DNA of 64,000 nucleotides from Bradyrhizobium sp. JYMT SZCCT0428 (lineage in GTDB: Bacteria; Pseudomonadota; Alphaproteobacteria; Rhizobiales; Xanthobacteraceae). A program made the translations under genes and the position numbers. The stretch spans positions 62,001 through 126,000 of the forward strand of contig NZ_JAFCLS010000010.1 of the NCBI RefSeq assembly GCF_018131075.1, written 5' to 3'. The notes under the pieces were generated by a model. It was not told the origin of the DNA and did not search any database. It saw only the letters and a list, made by a program, of their open reading frames with translations. The first letter of the stretch is position 1. Every line of letters starts with the position of its first letter. Of the stretch, positions 16,536 to 25,634 are shown in pieces.

Positions 16536-18248
16536 TCAGTGAACCGGCAACGGCGGATGCGGGATCGCCGTCAGCAGCTCCTTTGTATAGGCGTCCTGCG
16601 GATTGCCCAGGACCTGTTCGGACGAGCCCTGTTCCACGATTCGTCCCGCGCGCATCACGATGACACGATCGCACAACAGGCGCACCACATTCAAATCATG
16701 GGAGACAAACAGATAGCTCATGCCCAAGGACGACTTGAGGTCCTGCAGCAGATTGAGCACCACCGCCTGCACGGAGACGTCGAGCGCTGCGGTCGGCTCG
16801 TCGAGGATCACGAGTTTTGGGTGCAGCGCAATCGCGCGGGCGATGCCGACACGGGCCTTCTGGCCGCCGGATAATTGGTGCGGAAAGCGATCGAGCAGAT
16901 TAATGGGGAGACCGACCAGCCCGGCGAGTTCCTCGCAACGGGCGCGCAGCGCATCGCGTCCACTGATGTCGCCGAGCTGCATGATCGGATCGACAATGGC
17001 GCGCGCCGCCGTGAAGCGCGGGTTGAGGCTGTCGGTCGGATCCTGGAACACCATCTGGATGCTCTTGCGCAGCGGCAGCCGCGCGAAGGCGTTGGGCAGC
17101 ATGGCGCCGATCTCGTCGCCGTCGAACACGATGCGACCGGAGGTCTGGTCGAGAAGCCGCATCACCATCATCGACGTCGTGGATTTGCCGCAGCCGGATT
17201 CGCCGACCAGGCCGACGCTCTCGCCGTGACCGACCGTAAAGCTGATACCGTCGACCGCACGGAACAGTTCGGCCTCGACCGGCGGCTTGCGCGAGAACAA
17301 TTTGCCGAGAACAGCCGTGGCGCCCTGGCGCGGATATTCCTTCACCAGTTTCTCGACCAACAGCAGCGGCTTGGTTTCGCTGCCGACCGGAGCCGCTGGC
17401 GTCAGCGCCGGCAACACCGCCGCGTCTTCTTCCGGCAACAGATCGCGCAAGGAGACGCCGATCCGCGGCGTCGCGCGCATCAACTTCTTGGTGTAGGCAT
17501 GTTCGGGGTTGGCGAAGATGTCGGCGGATTTCGCGGTCTCGACCACGCGGCCCTTTTCCATCACCACCACGCGGTCGCAATAGGCGGCGGCGAGGCCGAG
17601 GTCATGCGTGATCAGGATGGTCGACATGCCGCGCCGTTTCGTGAGCTCGACGATCAAATCCATCACGGCCTTTTGCGTCGTGACGTCGAGGCCGGTGGTC
17701 GGCTCGTCCGCGATCAGAAGCTGCGGGTTGCAGGCCAGCGCCAGCGCGATCACGACGCGCTGGCACATGCCGCCGGAGAGCTCGAAAGGATAGGCATGGT
17801 AGCGCTCGCGTGGCCGCGCGATCTTGACCTGCTCCAGCGCTTCGATCGCCTTCTCGCCGCGATAACTGGCCGCCGACTGCACATGCTGGCGCAGCACGTC
17901 CTCAATCTGGTCGCCGACCTTGCGGATCGGATTGAGCGCCGCCCGCGGGTTCTGGAAGATCATCGAGATTTCGCGGCCGCGCAAATCCCGCATCTGGTTC
18001 TCGGTCGCGGCCTTGACGTCGATGCCGGAAAACATCACCGAGCCCTCGGCGATCTTGCCGGCGCGGTCGAGGATCCGCATCACGGCGTAAGATGTCACGG
18101 ACTTGCCGGAGCCGGACTCGCCGACGATGCCGAGCGTCTCACCCTTGGCGACGGAGATGTTGACGTGCTGCACCGCTTTGACGATGCCGCGCCGCGTGGC
18201 GAATTCCACCGTGAGGTCGTTGACGTCGAGCAATGGCTGCGCGGTCAT
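16536..18248 (-). CDS. Fused dipeptide/oligopeptide-type ABC transporter ATPase
   Basis: A 570-residue protein with two complete ABC domains, equivalent to DppD and DppF joined in one chain (similar to GsiA/YejF). Domain 1 has the Walker A loop GESGSGKS at 43-50, signature LSGGMCQR at 158-164 and Walker B LLIADEP. Domain 2 has GESGCGKS at 349-356 and LSGGQKAR. Each is followed by the oligopeptide-transporter C-terminal piece (NPEHAYTKKL and NPQDAYTKEL). The ATG at 18248 is 10 bases after the permease stop. It would energise the importer encoded upstream. Confidence 0.93.
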   Translation of the reverse strand: MTAQPLLDVNDLTVEFATRRGIVKAVQHVNISVAKGETLGIVGESGSGKSVTSYAVMRILDRAGKIAEGSVMFSGIDVKAATENQMRDLRGREISMIFQNPRAALNPIRKVGDQIEDVLRQHVQSAASYRGEKAIEALEQVKIARPRERYHAYPFELSGGMCQRVVIALALACNPQLLIADEPTTGLDVTTQKAVMDLIVELTKRRGMSTILITHDLGLAAAYCDRVVVMEKGRVVETAKSADIFANPEHAYTKKLMRATPRIGVSLRDLLPEEDAAVLPALTPAAPVGSETKPLLLVEKLVKEYPRQGATAVLGKLFSRKPPVEAELFRAVDGISFTVGHGESVGLVGESGCGKSTTSMMVMRLLDQTSGRIVFDGDEIGAMLPNAFARLPLRKSIQMVFQDPTDSLNPRFTAARAIVDPIMQLGDISGRDALRARCEELAGLVGLPINLLDRFPHQLSGGQKARVGIARAIALHPKLVILDEPTAALDVSVQAVVLNLLQDLKSSLGMSYLFVSHDLNVVRLLCDRVIVMRAGRIVEQGSSEQVLGNPQDAYTKELLTAIPHPPLPVH

Positions 18249-18258
18249 TGGCTCGCCC

Positions 18259-19158
18259 TCAAGTTCTGCGCTGCGGATCGACGATATCGCGCAGACCGTC
18301 ACCGAGCAGGTTGAAGCAGAACACCGCGATCATGAGTGCGAGGCCCGGGAACAACGCGATCCACCATTCGCCCGACACCATGAAGCCGGCGCCTTCCGCG
18401 ACCATGATGCCCCATTCCGCCGTCGGCGGCCGCACGCCGAGGCCGATGAACGACAGGCCGGCGGCATTGAGGATCGCGTAACCCATGGTCAGCGACATCT
18501 GCACGATCATGATCGGCATGATGTTGGGCAGGATGTGCACCAGCAGAATCCGGAACTCGCCATTGCCCGACAGCCGCGCCGCCTGCACGAAGCCGGCGTT
18601 GCGCCGGACATTGGCCTCGGCGCGGGCGACGCGGGCATAGAGCGGGAAATTCACGATCGCGGTCGCGATGATGATGTTCTGCACGGTATTGCCGAGCGCG
18701 GCGACGATGCCCATCGCCAGCACGAACAGCGGAAACGCCATGATGGTGTCGGCGATGCGGCCGACGATGCGGTCGGTCCAGCCACCGAAATAGCCGCCGG
18801 CGATACCGGCAAGGCCGCCCATCAGGAACACCAGCGCCACGGAAGCCACCGCGATGAACACATCCAGCCGTGTGGCCACGATGACGCGGCTGAAAATATC
18901 GCGGCCCAATTGATCGGTGCCGAACCAGTGCGCCGCCGACGGCGCCTTCAATGCCGCTGACGTGTCGCTGGCGAGCGGATCGTAGGGCACGATATAGGGC
19001 CCGAACACGGCGGCGAACAGGATCACGATCAACAGGGCGAAGGCGAAGGCGGTGACGCGGTTCTCGCCGAGCACATAGCGGGTGTGTTCGAAGATCGCTG
19101 TTAGTCCCGAGGTTCGCGCGGGACCGGCGGGTTCAACGGCAGGCGCAACGGTGCTCAT
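18259..19158 (-). CDS. Dipeptide-type ABC transporter permease, DppC family
   Basis: A 299-residue inner-membrane protein with an N-terminal OppC-type segment, one early membrane helix (VTAFAFALLIVILFAAVFGP) and about five more. The DppC family marker GTDQLGRDIFSRV is at about 100-112 and the coupling motif ARAEANVRRNAGFVQAARLSG contains the EAA-type loop that contacts the ATPase. The start lies 5 bases after the DppB-type gene. It pairs with that permease to form the channel of the importer linked to the atzGEH genes. Confidence 0.93.
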   Translation of the reverse strand: MSTVAPAVEPAGPARTSGLTAIFEHTRYVLGENRVTAFAFALLIVILFAAVFGPYIVPYDPLASDTSAALKAPSAAHWFGTDQLGRDIFSRVIVATRLDVFIAVASVALVFLMGGLAGIAGGYFGGWTDRIVGRIADTIMAFPLFVLAMGIVAALGNTVQNIIIATAIVNFPLYARVARAEANVRRNAGFVQAARLSGNGEFRILLVHILPNIMPIMIVQMSLTMGYAILNAAGLSFIGLGVRPPTAEWGIMVAEGAGFMVSGEWWIALFPGLALMIAVFCFNLLGDGLRDIVDPQRRT

Positions 19159-19163
19159 GCTTA

Positions 19164-20177
19164 TTACCCCTCCAACCTCACGCGCGGATCAATCACGCCG
19201 TACAGAATGTCGATGATCAGATTGAGCAGCACGTACATGACCGCCATGGTCAGCACGAAACCCTGCACCGGCGCGAAGTCCGACGAGATCAGGGCTTCGA
19301 CCGCATAGGAGCCGATGCCGGGCCAGGCGAAGACTTTCTCCACCAGCACGTTGGCCCCGAGCAGGAACGAGAACACCATGCTGAGCGTGGTGATCACGGG
19401 CAGCATCGCATTGCGGAAAGCATAGGTAACGATCACGGTGCCCGGCGACAGGCCGCTGGCGCGCGCCGTGCGGACGAAATCCGAGGCCAGCACCGCCAGC
19501 ATCGAGGCCCGCGTCATGCGTGCGATCGGGGCCAGCGAAAAGATCGCCAGCGTCGTTGCGGGGAGGATCAGCTGGCTCAGCGCGGAACGAAACGCCTCGA
19601 AATCGCGCGCGATCAACGTGTCGATCAGATAAAACCCGGTCACTGTCGGCGGCGCGCTGTAGAACACATCGAGCCGGCCGAGCGGCGCCGGCGACCAGCC
19701 GAGCCGGAAATAGAAGATGTAGACCAGCACCAGGCCGGTAAAGAACACCGGCAGTGATACTCCGGCCGTCGTCGTTATCCGGCAGAGGTGGTCGATCCAC
19801 GAGCCGGGCCGGGTGGCGGCCAGCACGCCGAGCGGGATCGCGATCACGATGGAAACGAACAGGCCGAGCAGCGTCAGCTCGGCGGAAGCCGGCAGGCGAT
19901 TGCGGATTTCGGCGGCGACGGGCTGGCCGGTGGTCAGCGAATTGCCGAAATCGCCATGGGCGAGATCGTTGGTGTAACGGAAGAACTGTTCGATCAGCGG
20001 CTTGTCGAGGCCGAGTTTTTTCCGGATCTGCTCGACCGCCTCCTTGGTCGCGGCGGGCCCGGCAAAATACGCGGCGGGGTCGCCGGGCAGCGCCCGCGTC
20101 AGCAGGAACGTCACGATCACGACCCCGATCAGCGACGGGATCGCAAACATCAGCCGCTTGCCGATCATGGTCAGCAT
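19164..20177 (-). CDS. Dipeptide-type ABC transporter permease, DppB family
   Basis: A 337-residue inner-membrane protein with six predicted helices. It opens with MIGKRLMFAIPSLIGVVIVT and has the DppB marker RALPGDPAAYFAG, a GDFGNSLTTGQPV segment, and the EAA-loop sequence DFVRTARASGLSPGTVI. It is encoded between the substrate-binding protein (6 bases after its stop) and the DppC partner. The family imports di- and oligopeptides, glutathione, opines and nickel chelates; here the neighbouring ureide enzymes suggest an amide-rich nitrogen compound. Confidence 0.93.
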   Translation of the reverse strand: MLTMIGKRLMFAIPSLIGVVIVTFLLTRALPGDPAAYFAGPAATKEAVEQIRKKLGLDKPLIEQFFRYTNDLAHGDFGNSLTTGQPVAAEIRNRLPASAELTLLGLFVSIVIAIPLGVLAATRPGSWIDHLCRITTTAGVSLPVFFTGLVLVYIFYFRLGWSPAPLGRLDVFYSAPPTVTGFYLIDTLIARDFEAFRSALSQLILPATTLAIFSLAPIARMTRASMLAVLASDFVRTARASGLSPGTVIVTYAFRNAMLPVITTLSMVFSFLLGANVLVEKVFAWPGIGSYAVEALISSDFAPVQGFVLTMAVMYVLLNLIIDILYGVIDPRVRLEG

Positions 20178-20183
20178 GGCGGA

Positions 20184-21803
20184 TTACGCCTTCACCAGCG
20201 CACGATAATCGAGACGGCGGTGGAACCAGTATTGATAGCCCGAGATGTTCTTCTGCATCGCGACGTTGACGAAGGGCTGATACAGCGGAATCCGCGGGAT
20301 GTCCTTGTAGGCGAGATCGACGAAGCCCTTCACGTCGCTGTCGTAGGCCGCCTTGTCGCCGGTCGAGGCCGCGTTGCGCGCGCCGTCGATCAGCTTGTCC
20401 ATCTCCGGCGACTTGTAGCTCATGGTGTTGAAGACGGAATTGTTGCCGTGATAGCACCAGTAGAAGAAGTATTCGGGGTAATCGAGCCAGCCCGAGAACA
20501 CGTTGGTGTAGAGCGGCATTTCCTTCTTGTTCAACTCGGTGCGCCAGTTGGCGCCAGGGATCTTGTTGATCGTGGCCTTGATGCCGATCTGGGCGAGACT
20601 CTCCTGCACCAGCACGCAGAGCGGCTCGTTGACCCCGGCGAAGTTGAGGTCGAACGAGATGGTGGTATCGAAACCGCTGGCATAGCCGGCTTCCGCGAGC
20701 AGCGCTTTCGCCTTGGCCATATCGGTGGAATATTTGGTCGGCTGCGGCCACGCCACTTCGATGACCTTGTCGGCGGGCGCGCCGAACATCGGATTGGCGA
20801 GGCCGAACAGCACGACATCCATGATTTTCTGATAAGGCAGCGCGTAGGCGATCGCCTGGCGCACCTTGGGATTGTCGAACGGCGGCTTGGTGACGTTCAT
20901 GCCGATATACTGGATGCCGTTGGAGAACGGCAACGACACCACGTTGAGCTTGCCGTTGGCCTTCATCTCCTGGAAATCCTTGAACGGCAGTTCATAGGAG
21001 ATGTCGGCGTCGCCGCGCTCCAGCAGCGCGCGACGGTTGCCGGCCTGCGGCACCATGCGCCAGATCACGCGCTTGATCTTCGGCAGGGGGCCACCGACCC
21101 AGGCGTCGTTGCGCTCCATGATGACTTCGGTGCCGGCGGTCCACTTCGACAGCTTGTAGGCGCCCGAGCCCGCGGTCTGCTGTTTTGTATACTCGAGGCC
21201 CCAGGGGTCCTTCTCGGAGGCGTTCTTCTTAACGAGCTCCGAATTGACGATGCAGGGCACGATGACTGCGAGATCGGGGATCGTCAGGCGGTCCTTCTTG
21301 ACGAAGTCCACCCGCAGCGTGTTGTCATCGACGACAACGAACTGCTCGGGCTTGGTCAGCGAGCCTGCGCTCATCTGGAAGGTCGGGAAGCCGCCGACCG
21401 AGACCGCGCGATCGAGCGACCATTTGACGTCCTTGGCCGCGACCGGCGTGCCGTCATGAAATTTCGCGTTCTTCTTCAGCTTGAAGGTCACCGACATGTC
21501 GTCGATCTTCATGTCGTCGGCGAGTTCGCCCCTGAACTTGTCGCGGTCGTAATACGGCACGCCGCCGGGACCGCTCTTCATCTCGTGGGTGATCAGGCGG
21601 TCGTAGCAATTCCACGACACTTCGTAGCCGGGCACGTTGGTGCCGACGCCATGGATGTCGAGGTTGTTGGGACCGCCTTCCGAGACGATCAGAAGCGTCT
21701 CCGACCGCGCGTCAGCCCTGGCGGGAGAGAAAATGGCTGGCGCCGGCACCAGCGCGCCCGCGGCAACCCCGGTGACGGATTTGAGGAAATCGCGACGCTT
21801 CAT
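20184..21803 (-). CDS. Dipeptide-type ABC transporter substrate-binding protein, Tat-exported
   Basis: A 539-residue periplasmic SBP_bac_5 family protein. The N-terminus MKRRDFLKSVTG is a twin-arginine signal with an ALVPAPAIFSPARA tail, so the protein is exported folded. Family features are KKNAKFHDGTPVAAKDVKWS and an extended C-terminal lobe. The start was placed at 21803 because the preceding 20 in-frame codons do not resemble a leader. It is the first gene of the importer-atzGEH operon. A possible operator lies upstream at 21888-21911. Confidence 0.92.
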   Translation of the reverse strand: MKRRDFLKSVTGVAAGALVPAPAIFSPARADARSETLLIVSEGGPNNLDIHGVGTNVPGYEVSWNCYDRLITHEMKSGPGGVPYYDRDKFRGELADDMKIDDMSVTFKLKKNAKFHDGTPVAAKDVKWSLDRAVSVGGFPTFQMSAGSLTKPEQFVVVDDNTLRVDFVKKDRLTIPDLAVIVPCIVNSELVKKNASEKDPWGLEYTKQQTAGSGAYKLSKWTAGTEVIMERNDAWVGGPLPKIKRVIWRMVPQAGNRRALLERGDADISYELPFKDFQEMKANGKLNVVSLPFSNGIQYIGMNVTKPPFDNPKVRQAIAYALPYQKIMDVVLFGLANPMFGAPADKVIEVAWPQPTKYSTDMAKAKALLAEAGYASGFDTTISFDLNFAGVNEPLCVLVQESLAQIGIKATINKIPGANWRTELNKKEMPLYTNVFSGWLDYPEYFFYWCYHGNNSVFNTMSYKSPEMDKLIDGARNAASTGDKAAYDSDVKGFVDLAYKDIPRIPLYQPFVNVAMQKNISGYQYWFHRRLDYRALVKA

Positions 21804-21887
21804 GTGATGCTCCAACGCCTGAGGGAACGGCTTTGGAACTGGGAATCGCAAGGTTCGTGCCAAACCTTAATGAAGAGCTAATCTTCC

Positions 21888-21911
21888 TCTATGTGATTGA
21901 TATTACATAGA
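21888..21911. promoter_or_regulatory. Inverted repeat upstream of the importer operon
   Basis: TCTATGT (21888-21894) and ACATAGA (21905-21911) form 7-base arms around a 10-base spacer, about 85 bases before the binding-protein start. The surrounding region is AT-rich, as expected of a promoter. A likely binder is the GntR protein encoded at the end of the same operon. Confidence 0.4.
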
Positions 21912-22040
21912 AATATTGAATATCTGGTGGAATCGGCTTTACGGAAACGCCGCCTCAAATTGCATACAAAGAGGCAGATTTGCTCACCTATTATGCAAAT
22001 ATTTTGCGCGCCTCTTTGATGTGCGATTTGGTCGCACCCG

Positions 22041-22994
22041 TCAGACCGGCCAAACCAGGTCCTGCAATTCGGAGAGGTTGCCGACCTTGTCTTGCCAGTC
22101 TTCGATGCAGATATGCCGGACCGGATCGCTGGCCCGATGCAACAGCATCAGCGCCATCAGCCGCCGTTTCATGGCCGGATTGATGTCGGCGGGTACGTAT
22201 CCGAACCCTTCGAACAGGCTGCACATCCGCCGCGGGTTTCCCGCGGCCATGAACGCGCTCGGACCGAGCAGGTCATATTCGCCCCAGCCGGTCATCACGT
22301 CGCCGAAATCAAACAGCCCCGACAGGCGCCATCCGGTCCTCTCCCGGCGCAACAGGAAGTTCTCCGGAATGTATTCGCCGGTCAGGATGACCGGCGGCTT
22401 GTCCAGCGGAATAAGCGTCGCGGCATCGCGCAGGATGTCGTCGAAACCATCGAGAAACTTCTCCGACATTCCGAGGCGCTCGTGCCGGGCGCGGCAGCCC
22501 TCGATTTGCCTGGATATGAACCGGTCCCATTGCGGCTCGATGTTTGCGAGTTCACCGAGCGGGGCGCGCTGCACTTCGGCGATAACAGCGCCGATCTGCC
22601 CAAGCACGCGTTGCTTCTGGTCTTCAGGCAGCATCGGCCAGACCTCGGAGCCGACGACACCATGCAGCCGCGTGATGATGAGATAGGGCCAGCCGTCGCG
22701 CTCGCCCTCGAACAGGATTTCCGGAATCGGGATGCTCAATTGTCCGCGTAACTGCCTCAGCGAAGCGCGCTCGGAGACAAACTGGCCGCGAAGCATCGGC
22801 GGAAAGAGCTTCAGGATCAGTTCATCGCCGAGGCCGACGACAAGGTTGGTACCAGTCGCGAAAACATGCGGCGCCGCCGGCTTCAAGCCATGGCCATGCG
22901 CAATGTCTGCTACCACCGGGAGCCATCGGGACTGGTCGATACGCCAGGCGTGGAAAGCTTGAAAATCGGAAAGAACTGGCAGAGCTGACATCAT
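22041..22994 (-). CDS. Aminoglycoside phosphotransferase-like kinase with altered catalytic loop
   Basis: A 317-residue APH/choline kinase-fold protein. The ATP-binding lysine is probably K62 in LILKLF, and the metal-binding motif is FDFGD at 228-232. The catalytic loop, normally HGDxxxxN, reads TGEYIPEN at 205-212, so the catalytic aspartate is glutamate and the histidine is lost. Such divergence suggests a small-molecule kinase with changed chemistry or a non-catalytic relative rather than a resistance enzyme. The start is one of two adjacent ATGs (22994 or 22991). Neighbours give no clear pathway. Confidence 0.75.
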   Translation of the reverse strand: MMSALPVLSDFQAFHAWRIDQSRWLPVVADIAHGHGLKPAAPHVFATGTNLVVGLGDELILKLFPPMLRGQFVSERASLRQLRGQLSIPIPEILFEGERDGWPYLIITRLHGVVGSEVWPMLPEDQKQRVLGQIGAVIAEVQRAPLGELANIEPQWDRFISRQIEGCRARHERLGMSEKFLDGFDDILRDAATLIPLDKPPVILTGEYIPENFLLRRERTGWRLSGLFDFGDVMTGWGEYDLLGPSAFMAAGNPRRMCSLFEGFGYVPADINPAMKRRLMALMLLHRASDPVRHICIEDWQDKVGNLSELQDLVWPV

Positions 22995-23015
22995 GATGCG
23001 CGAAACTTTGTCCCC

Positions 23016-23095
23016 CGTCATTCCGGGATGGTCCGAAGGACCAGACCTGGAATCTCGAGATTCCGGGTTCACGCTTCGCGTGCCCCGGAATGACG
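23016..23095. repeat. Intergenic palindromic repeat, family C (copy 2)
   Basis: An 80-base imperfect palindrome from CGTCATTCCGGG to CCCCGGAATGACG, with GGTCCGAAGGACC and AATCTCGAGATT as smaller internal palindromes. It lies between the kinase-like gene start and the end of the UgpB-type gene. Confidence 0.8.
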
Positions 23096-23097
23096 AA

Positions 23098-24420
23098 CTA
23101 CCTGTCCGGATTCGCCCGCTCGAACTGGCGCAGCAGACGGTTGCCGCGCTCGGCGGCGAGGTCGAGGGCGGCTTGCGCGGTTCGCTTGCCGCTGAAGACC
23201 TGCTCCAGTTCCTCGTCGATCGCGTCGCGGATCAGCACGAACGAGCCAAGCCGGATTCCCTTGGAGTGCTCGGTCGGCGGCTTCAAGGTCATCTGCTCGA
23301 TCGAGATCGCCGCTCCCGGATTGCGATCATAGAACCCCTGCGCACGTGAGAGATCGAAGGCGGCGCGGGTGATCGGCAGATAGCCGGTGTTCTGGTGCCA
23401 GGCCGCCTGCACTTCCGGCTTCGACAGAAACGCGAAAAACTTCGCGACCCCGGTATATTCAGCACTTGGCCGGGCCCGCAGCACCCATAAGGTCGCGCCG
23501 CCGATGATGGTGTTCTGCGGCGCGCCGTTGACGTCGGGGTAATACGGCATCAGTCCGTAGCCGACCTCGAATTTCGAATTGGCCTTGATGTCGGCGCGGG
23601 TCGCCGACGAGCCGATGAAGATTCCGCACTCGCCCTTCTGGAAGCGCGGTTCGGCCGACTGGCCGCGGCCGCTATAGTCGTACACTTTCGTAGCCTGCCA
23701 TTCCGCCAGCTGCGTGACGTGGCGCACCACGGTCGGGTTGTTGAAGGTCAGCTCGGCGTCGAGACCGCCAAACCCGTTGCCCTTGGTCGCCAGCGGCAGG
23801 TTATGGAATGCCGAAAAATTCTCGACATTGATCCAGGAAGGCCAGGAGGTGGTCAGGCCGCAGACCGCGCCCGCCGCGCGCAGTTTCTTCGCCGCGGCCC
23901 CAACCTCGGGCCAGGTCTTCGGTGCCACTTCGGGATCGAGACCGGCGGCACGGAAGAGGTCCTTGTTGTAGTAGAGGATCGGTGTCGAGGCGTTGAACGG
24001 GAAAGACAGCATGTTGCCGGCGACGTCGGAATAATAGCCGGCGACAGCTGGCAGATAGGCCGCCGGCGAGAACGGCTCCGACTGGTCGCGCATCAACTCG
24101 AACACCGGATAGATCGCGCCCTTTGCCGCCATCATAGTCGCGGTCGCGATCTCGTTGACCTGAACGATGGCGGGCTGGCTGCGCGAACGGAAGGCGAAAA
24201 TCGCCGCCGTCACCGTTTCGGTGTAATTGCCCTTGTAGGTCGGAACGATCCGGTAGTCCGATTGCGAGGCGTTGAAATCGGTCGCGAGCTTCTCCAGCTG
24301 CTTGCCGAGTTCACCCGACATCGCGTGCCACCACATGATCTCGGTGGTCGCCTGCGCCGGAGATACCAGCACGGTGAGTGCGAGCGCGACGAACTGAAAC
24401 AACCTCAAGACCGATTTCAC
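23098..24420 (-). CDS. Orphan UgpB-type ABC substrate-binding protein
   Basis: A 440-residue periplasmic protein of the extracellular sugar/glycerol-phosphate binding family (SBP_bac_1). Residues 1-24 are a signal peptide ending SPAQA. The mature start TTEIMWWHAMSGELGKQLE, the KGNYTETVTAAIFAFRS segment and SWPSWINVENF closely resemble UgpB, which binds sn-glycerol-3-phosphate or glycerophosphodiesters. UgpA, UgpE and UgpC genes are not adjacent. It must use a transporter encoded elsewhere or serve another role. Confidence 0.88.
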   Translation of the reverse strand: MKSVLRLFQFVALALTVLVSPAQATTEIMWWHAMSGELGKQLEKLATDFNASQSDYRIVPTYKGNYTETVTAAIFAFRSRSQPAIVQVNEIATATMMAAKGAIYPVFELMRDQSEPFSPAAYLPAVAGYYSDVAGNMLSFPFNASTPILYYNKDLFRAAGLDPEVAPKTWPEVGAAAKKLRAAGAVCGLTTSWPSWINVENFSAFHNLPLATKGNGFGGLDAELTFNNPTVVRHVTQLAEWQATKVYDYSGRGQSAEPRFQKGECGIFIGSSATRADIKANSKFEVGYGLMPYYPDVNGAPQNTIIGGATLWVLRARPSAEYTGVAKFFAFLSKPEVQAAWHQNTGYLPITRAAFDLSRAQGFYDRNPGAAISIEQMTLKPPTEHSKGIRLGSFVLIRDAIDEELEQVFSGKRTAQAALDLAAERGNRLLRQFERANPDR

Positions 24421-24643
24421 CGATGAATCACTTTGCCAAAACCGCTTGTCAGGACCGCAATCAAATCTGCGCGCTGCGCCCTCATAGATGCCCGCGCCCG
24501 CCGATTCAATCCACTACCGCCGTCGCACCGCACAATTAACGATTGAAGCGGCTCCGGATAGCCAAGTGTGGGTGCTTTCTGCTAAAAAAATATTGAACCT
24601 TTTCTTCCCGCCGCAGACTTCTTCACAAGGGGATTTGTTGCCT

Positions 24644-25633
24644 GTGTATCGCCGCGCCGACCTTTCGCGGATCATAATGCTTGTTCTGGCGTTGTTCCTG
24701 ACAGCGGCCGCAACGAGCGTTTTTGCGCGCGAATTTCGCGCCGCCGATACCCAGAACGAGAGTTATCCGACCGTGCAGGCGCTGCACTACATGGGCAGCC
24801 TGGTTGCGGAACGCACCGGCGGCCGCCACGCGATCAAGGTGTTCCATTCGCGCCAGCTCGGCGAGGAAAAGGAAACCCTAGAGCAGACCCGCGCAGGCGC
24901 CATCGATATCAATCGTACCAACGTCGCATTGATCGGGACCATGGTGCCGGCGATGAATGTGCTGGCGATGCCGTTTCTGTTCCGCTCCATCGAGCATTTG
25001 CAGAAGGTGCTGGATGGTCCGATCGGCAGCGAGATCCTGGACAGCTTCGAACCTTACGGCTTCGTCGGCCTCGCGTTCTACGATTCCGGCGCCCGTTCGA
25101 TCTACAACCACGTCCGCCCGGTCACCTCGATGGCCGACCTCAAGGGCTTGCGGATTCGGGTACAGCAATCCGAGCAGATGGTCGAGATGATCCGCTCGCT
25201 CGGCGCCGATCCGGTCGCACTGCCCTACGGTCAGGTGCTGACCGGACTCTCGACCAAATTGATCGACGGCGCGGAGAATAACTGGCCGTCCTTTGTCACC
25301 ACCGATCACTACAAATTCGCCGGCTTCTACACCCTCACGGAACATACGATGAGCCCGGAAGTGCTTGTCATGTCGAAAAAGGCGTGGTCTGGCCTGTCGC
25401 CCGAGGACCAGAAGGTCTTCCGCGAAGCCGCCATGCGTTCGAGCCGATTCATGCGCGAGAAATGGCGCGATCTCGAAGAGCGCTCGCGCAAGCAGGCGGA
25501 AGACGCCGGCGTCAAGATCGTCAGCGATTTCGACCGCAAGCCGCTCGAGGCGGCGATGGCGGGGATTTACACCAAGGCGCAGCAAGACCCCGCGATGGCG
25601 CAGCTCATCGAACGAATTCGTGGGGTGCAGTGA
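24644..25633 (+). CDS. TRAP-type periplasmic binding protein (DctP family), probable sensor component
   Basis: A 329-residue DctP-fold protein with a signal peptide ending SVFA at about residue 28. The family arginine region is present as DLKGLRIRVQQSE, followed by GADPVALPYGQVLTGLSTKLIDGAEN. No ATG gives a sensible leader; GTG 24644 or TTG 24638 fits best with the AGGGGA ribosome-binding site. There are no TRAP permease genes (dctQ, dctM). Instead the next gene, a histidine kinase, begins one base after its stop. That arrangement, as with TorT and TorS, suggests the binding protein presents a ligand to the kinase. Confidence 0.85.
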   Translation: MYRRADLSRIIMLVLALFLTAAATSVFAREFRAADTQNESYPTVQALHYMGSLVAERTGGRHAIKVFHSRQLGEEKETLEQTRAGAIDINRTNVALIGTMVPAMNVLAMPFLFRSIEHLQKVLDGPIGSEILDSFEPYGFVGLAFYDSGARSIYNHVRPVTSMADLKGLRIRVQQSEQMVEMIRSLGADPVALPYGQVLTGLSTKLIDGAENNWPSFVTTDHYKFAGFYTLTEHTMSPEVLVMSKKAWSGLSPEDQKVFREAAMRSSRFMREKWRDLEERSRKQAEDAGVKIVSDFDRKPLEAAMAGIYTKAQQDPAMAQLIERIRGVQ

Positions 25634-25634
25634 G

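Noticed and set aside
14991..16874. 627-codon plus-strand frame across atzE and atzG-like genes
   Set aside because: Shadow of recognisable minus-strand genes; arginine/histidine-rich, with no domain.
16875..18314. Plus-strand frame opposite the fused ABC ATPase
   Set aside because: Shadow frame; the ATPase on the other strand has all motifs.
19788..21881. Nearly 700-codon plus-strand frame opposite the permease and binding-protein genes
   Set aside because: GC-rich third positions make long antisense frames common; the minus-strand genes have clear families, and this frame has only low-complexity residues.
22041..22994. Antibiotic resistance determinant
   Set aside because: The APH fold alone does not imply resistance, and the altered catalytic loop argues against it.
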